A stretch of 22,055 bases of DNA from Xylaria sp. FL1777 (taxonomy: Eukaryota; Ascomycota; Sordariomycetes; Xylariales; Xylariaceae), in the NCBI GenBank assembly GCA_022578965.1, contig MU400922.1, positions 1 through 22,055 on the forward strand, written 5' to 3'. Positions 20,590 through 22,055 of this stretch are shown here, in pieces (within the stretch, counting starts at the first letter, position 1; every line of letters starts with the position of its first letter). A program made the position numbers and the translations under genes. The notes beneath the pieces were generated by a model. The model was not told the DNA's origin. It saw only the letters and a list, made by a program, of their open reading frames with translations, and ran no database searches.

Positions 20590-21890
20590 ACAAAAAGTTA
20601 AAAATAAAGTTTAAAGATTTTAAAAACTTTTAGAACTAATAATGTACTAAAATAATAAACTTTAGCACTTTTACTAGCTATTTTTATTAAAAGAAAAGCA
20701 ATAACAAAAAAAAAAAAGTTAAGCAGCAGTAATAAAAAAAAACTAACGTTAATACTAGTACTACAAAGTAAACTAATTGCTTTAATTTAAAAAACAGCTT
20801 AAATACTAAATGTTATAACTTTTAAACTAGCATAAATGCTAGCTATAATAATTAAAGCAGTAATAATAACTACTATTATAACAATAAATTAAAGCTTTAA
20901 ACAAATAATTATATTATAATTAATACTAATATTACTACTAATAAACTTAACGCTTACTTTTATTACTGCTATACTTAAAGTAATAACTTAAAATAAAAAA
21001 CCTAACTTTTTACTATAATTACTGCTTTTATTATTAGGATTATTTATAATATTAAAAATGCTAAATATTAAAAGTTTTAAACTTACTGCTTTAAAGCTTT
21101 ATAATAAATTTACAAATATAAAAGCCTTTTTAATTTATATTAAACTTTATTTAAAATAGCATTTTATTATTATTACAAAAAAAAACTAAAAAGTAATAAC
21201 TACTTTATAATTTTTATTAAAAAAAGTACTAAAATAGTTTTAACTTATTTTAAAAGATTTTTTAAAAGCTAACAAGTTAACTAATTTTAAGTTAAAAACA
21301 AAAAAGATTTTTAAAAACTACGTTAAGTTTAAAAATTAAATAAAAGCATTATTTAAAAATACTTAAAAAGTAAAACACGTAAAAAAAGCACTTTATTGCT
21401 TAAAATAAACAAAAGCAGCAGCAAATTACGCTATAAAATTTAAATAATTAGTAGTAATTTTAAAATTGCTTAAGCTTATATTGTTTTATTTATTTTATAG
21501 TAAATTTAAAACTTAAGTTTAAAACAAACTATGCAAAATAAATAAATTAGCAAAAATTAATATATATATTAATATAGCTATTATAATTAATTAATAATTA
21601 TTTAACTAGTACTTTAAAACTAAAAAAACTAAAAAAAACAAAAAAAAAAATACTTAAAAAAGTATTAAACAAAGGTTTAAACAAATTAATAAAGTCTAAA
21701 AATAATAACCTTAAGATATGTTTAAAGTTAAATGTTATAACTATAGAAAAAAAGAACACTTTTAAAAATAATGCTAATTTAAAAAAAAAAACAAAAAAAA
21801 AAGCTATAAAAAAAAAAGATTTTTTAACTTAAAAAAAAAGTACAAATTATAAAAGTTTAAAACAACAAAAAACAATAAAACAATTTAAAA
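20590..21890 (+). pseudogene. G3 Gag remnant with best-preserved zinc knuckle
   Basis: Bases 21733-21774 read C-Y-N-Y-R-K-K-E-H-F-stop-K-stop-C. Three of the four zinc ligands survive (C, H, C), with only the second cysteine turned to tyrosine. The preceding sequence is collinear with the G2 Gag region and full of stops. Limits are approximate, set by comparison with G2. Bases 21891-22055 continue toward pol with no motif visible. Confidence 0.62.
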
Positions 21891-22000
21891 AATATATTTT
21901 TAAAGCAAAAATATAAAGTTGTTATTTTAAGTTAAAACAAAAGTGTTATACTAAATAAATCTAAATGTTTTATTTATATAAGTTAAAATAAACAAACATA

Positions 22001-22005
22001 TAAAT
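22001..22005. other. Empty target site matching the C2 insertion point, in G3
   Basis: TAAAT occurs once here, within CATATAAATATTATTTAAAAG. It is the uninterrupted form of the site split by C2 in G2. Confidence 0.88.
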
Positions 22006-22055
22006 ATTATTTAAAAGCTTTATAATTATTAAAATAAATTATAAAAAAATATATT

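Larger units (their letters stand above)
19896..22055 (+). mobile_element. G3: third Ty3/gypsy-like element, 5' part, inserted in G2
   Basis: It starts TGTTATAAAATTAGCAC and is collinear with 7612-9721 of G2, then runs past the C2 site without interruption into 50 bp matching 17105-17154. It is cut by the window edge. Its plus orientation is the same as G2, so the two form a direct repeat with Gag and LTR duplicated. Placement in the middle of RNase H codons of G2 indicates a nested insertion rather than a tandem head-to-tail element. Confidence 0.85.

Noticed and set aside
1..22055. Mitochondrial, plastid or Plasmodium-like AT-rich coding DNA, or a variant genetic code
   Set aside because: All three stop codons appear inside conserved domains, catalytic residues are lost, and no organelle gene, tRNA or rRNA is recognisable. 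Reassigning stops would not restore the D-to-N changes.
19896..22055. G3 as the 3' LTR of G2
   Set aside because: G2 pol stops in the middle of RNase H, before integrase, and the sequence after the LTR is Gag. A nested 5' end explains this better. An old tandem with internal deletion cannot be fully excluded.

Overview
The window is a gene-free, extremely AT-rich block made of nested, decayed LTR retrotransposons. Every position belongs to one of two element families. I call them G (Ty3/gypsy-like) and C (Ty1/copia-like). Their polyproteins are riddled with stop codons, and conserved residues differ mostly by G-to-A or C-to-T changes: RT YLDD reads YLNN, RT QTDDT reads QTNNT, protease DTGA reads NTSA, and the integrase D, D and E read N, N and K. 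This pattern fits repeat-induced point mutation (RIP) in the nuclear genome of a filamentous ascomycete. I cannot name the species, and I see no working host gene, tRNA, rRNA or CRISPR array.

Layout from left to right. Bases 1-4230 are G1, a G element on the minus strand: part of RT at the left edge, Gag in the middle, LTR start at 4230. Bases 4231-7611 are C1, a plus-strand piece of a C element (integrase C-terminus, RT, RNase H and a noncoding tail) whose ends are cut by G1 and G2. G2 starts at 7612 on the plus strand (LTR, Gag), is interrupted at 9721, resumes at 17100/17105 (RT, RNase H) and is cut at 19895. The interruption is C2 (9722-17099), a full-length C element with two 288-bp LTRs and a 5-bp target duplication TAAAT (9717-9721 and 17100-17104). 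G1 and G3 each carry the uninterrupted site. G3 (19896-22055, plus strand) is another G element, inserted in the RNase H region of G2 and running off the right edge.

The insertion order can be read directly. C1 was the host; G1 and G2 entered it head to head; C2 and G3 later entered G2. Bases 1-4230 are therefore an inverted copy of 7612-9721 plus 17105-19221, and 19896-22055 is a direct copy of the start of G2. Both families were active in turns before mutation silenced them. The points most worth a second look are the cleanly resolved nesting, the four 26-bp tandem repeats kept in each G LTR, a block near the G LTR start that kept its G and C, a TATA-bearing hairpin in the C LTR, and the long noncoding tail of family C. 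I found no novel functional system.
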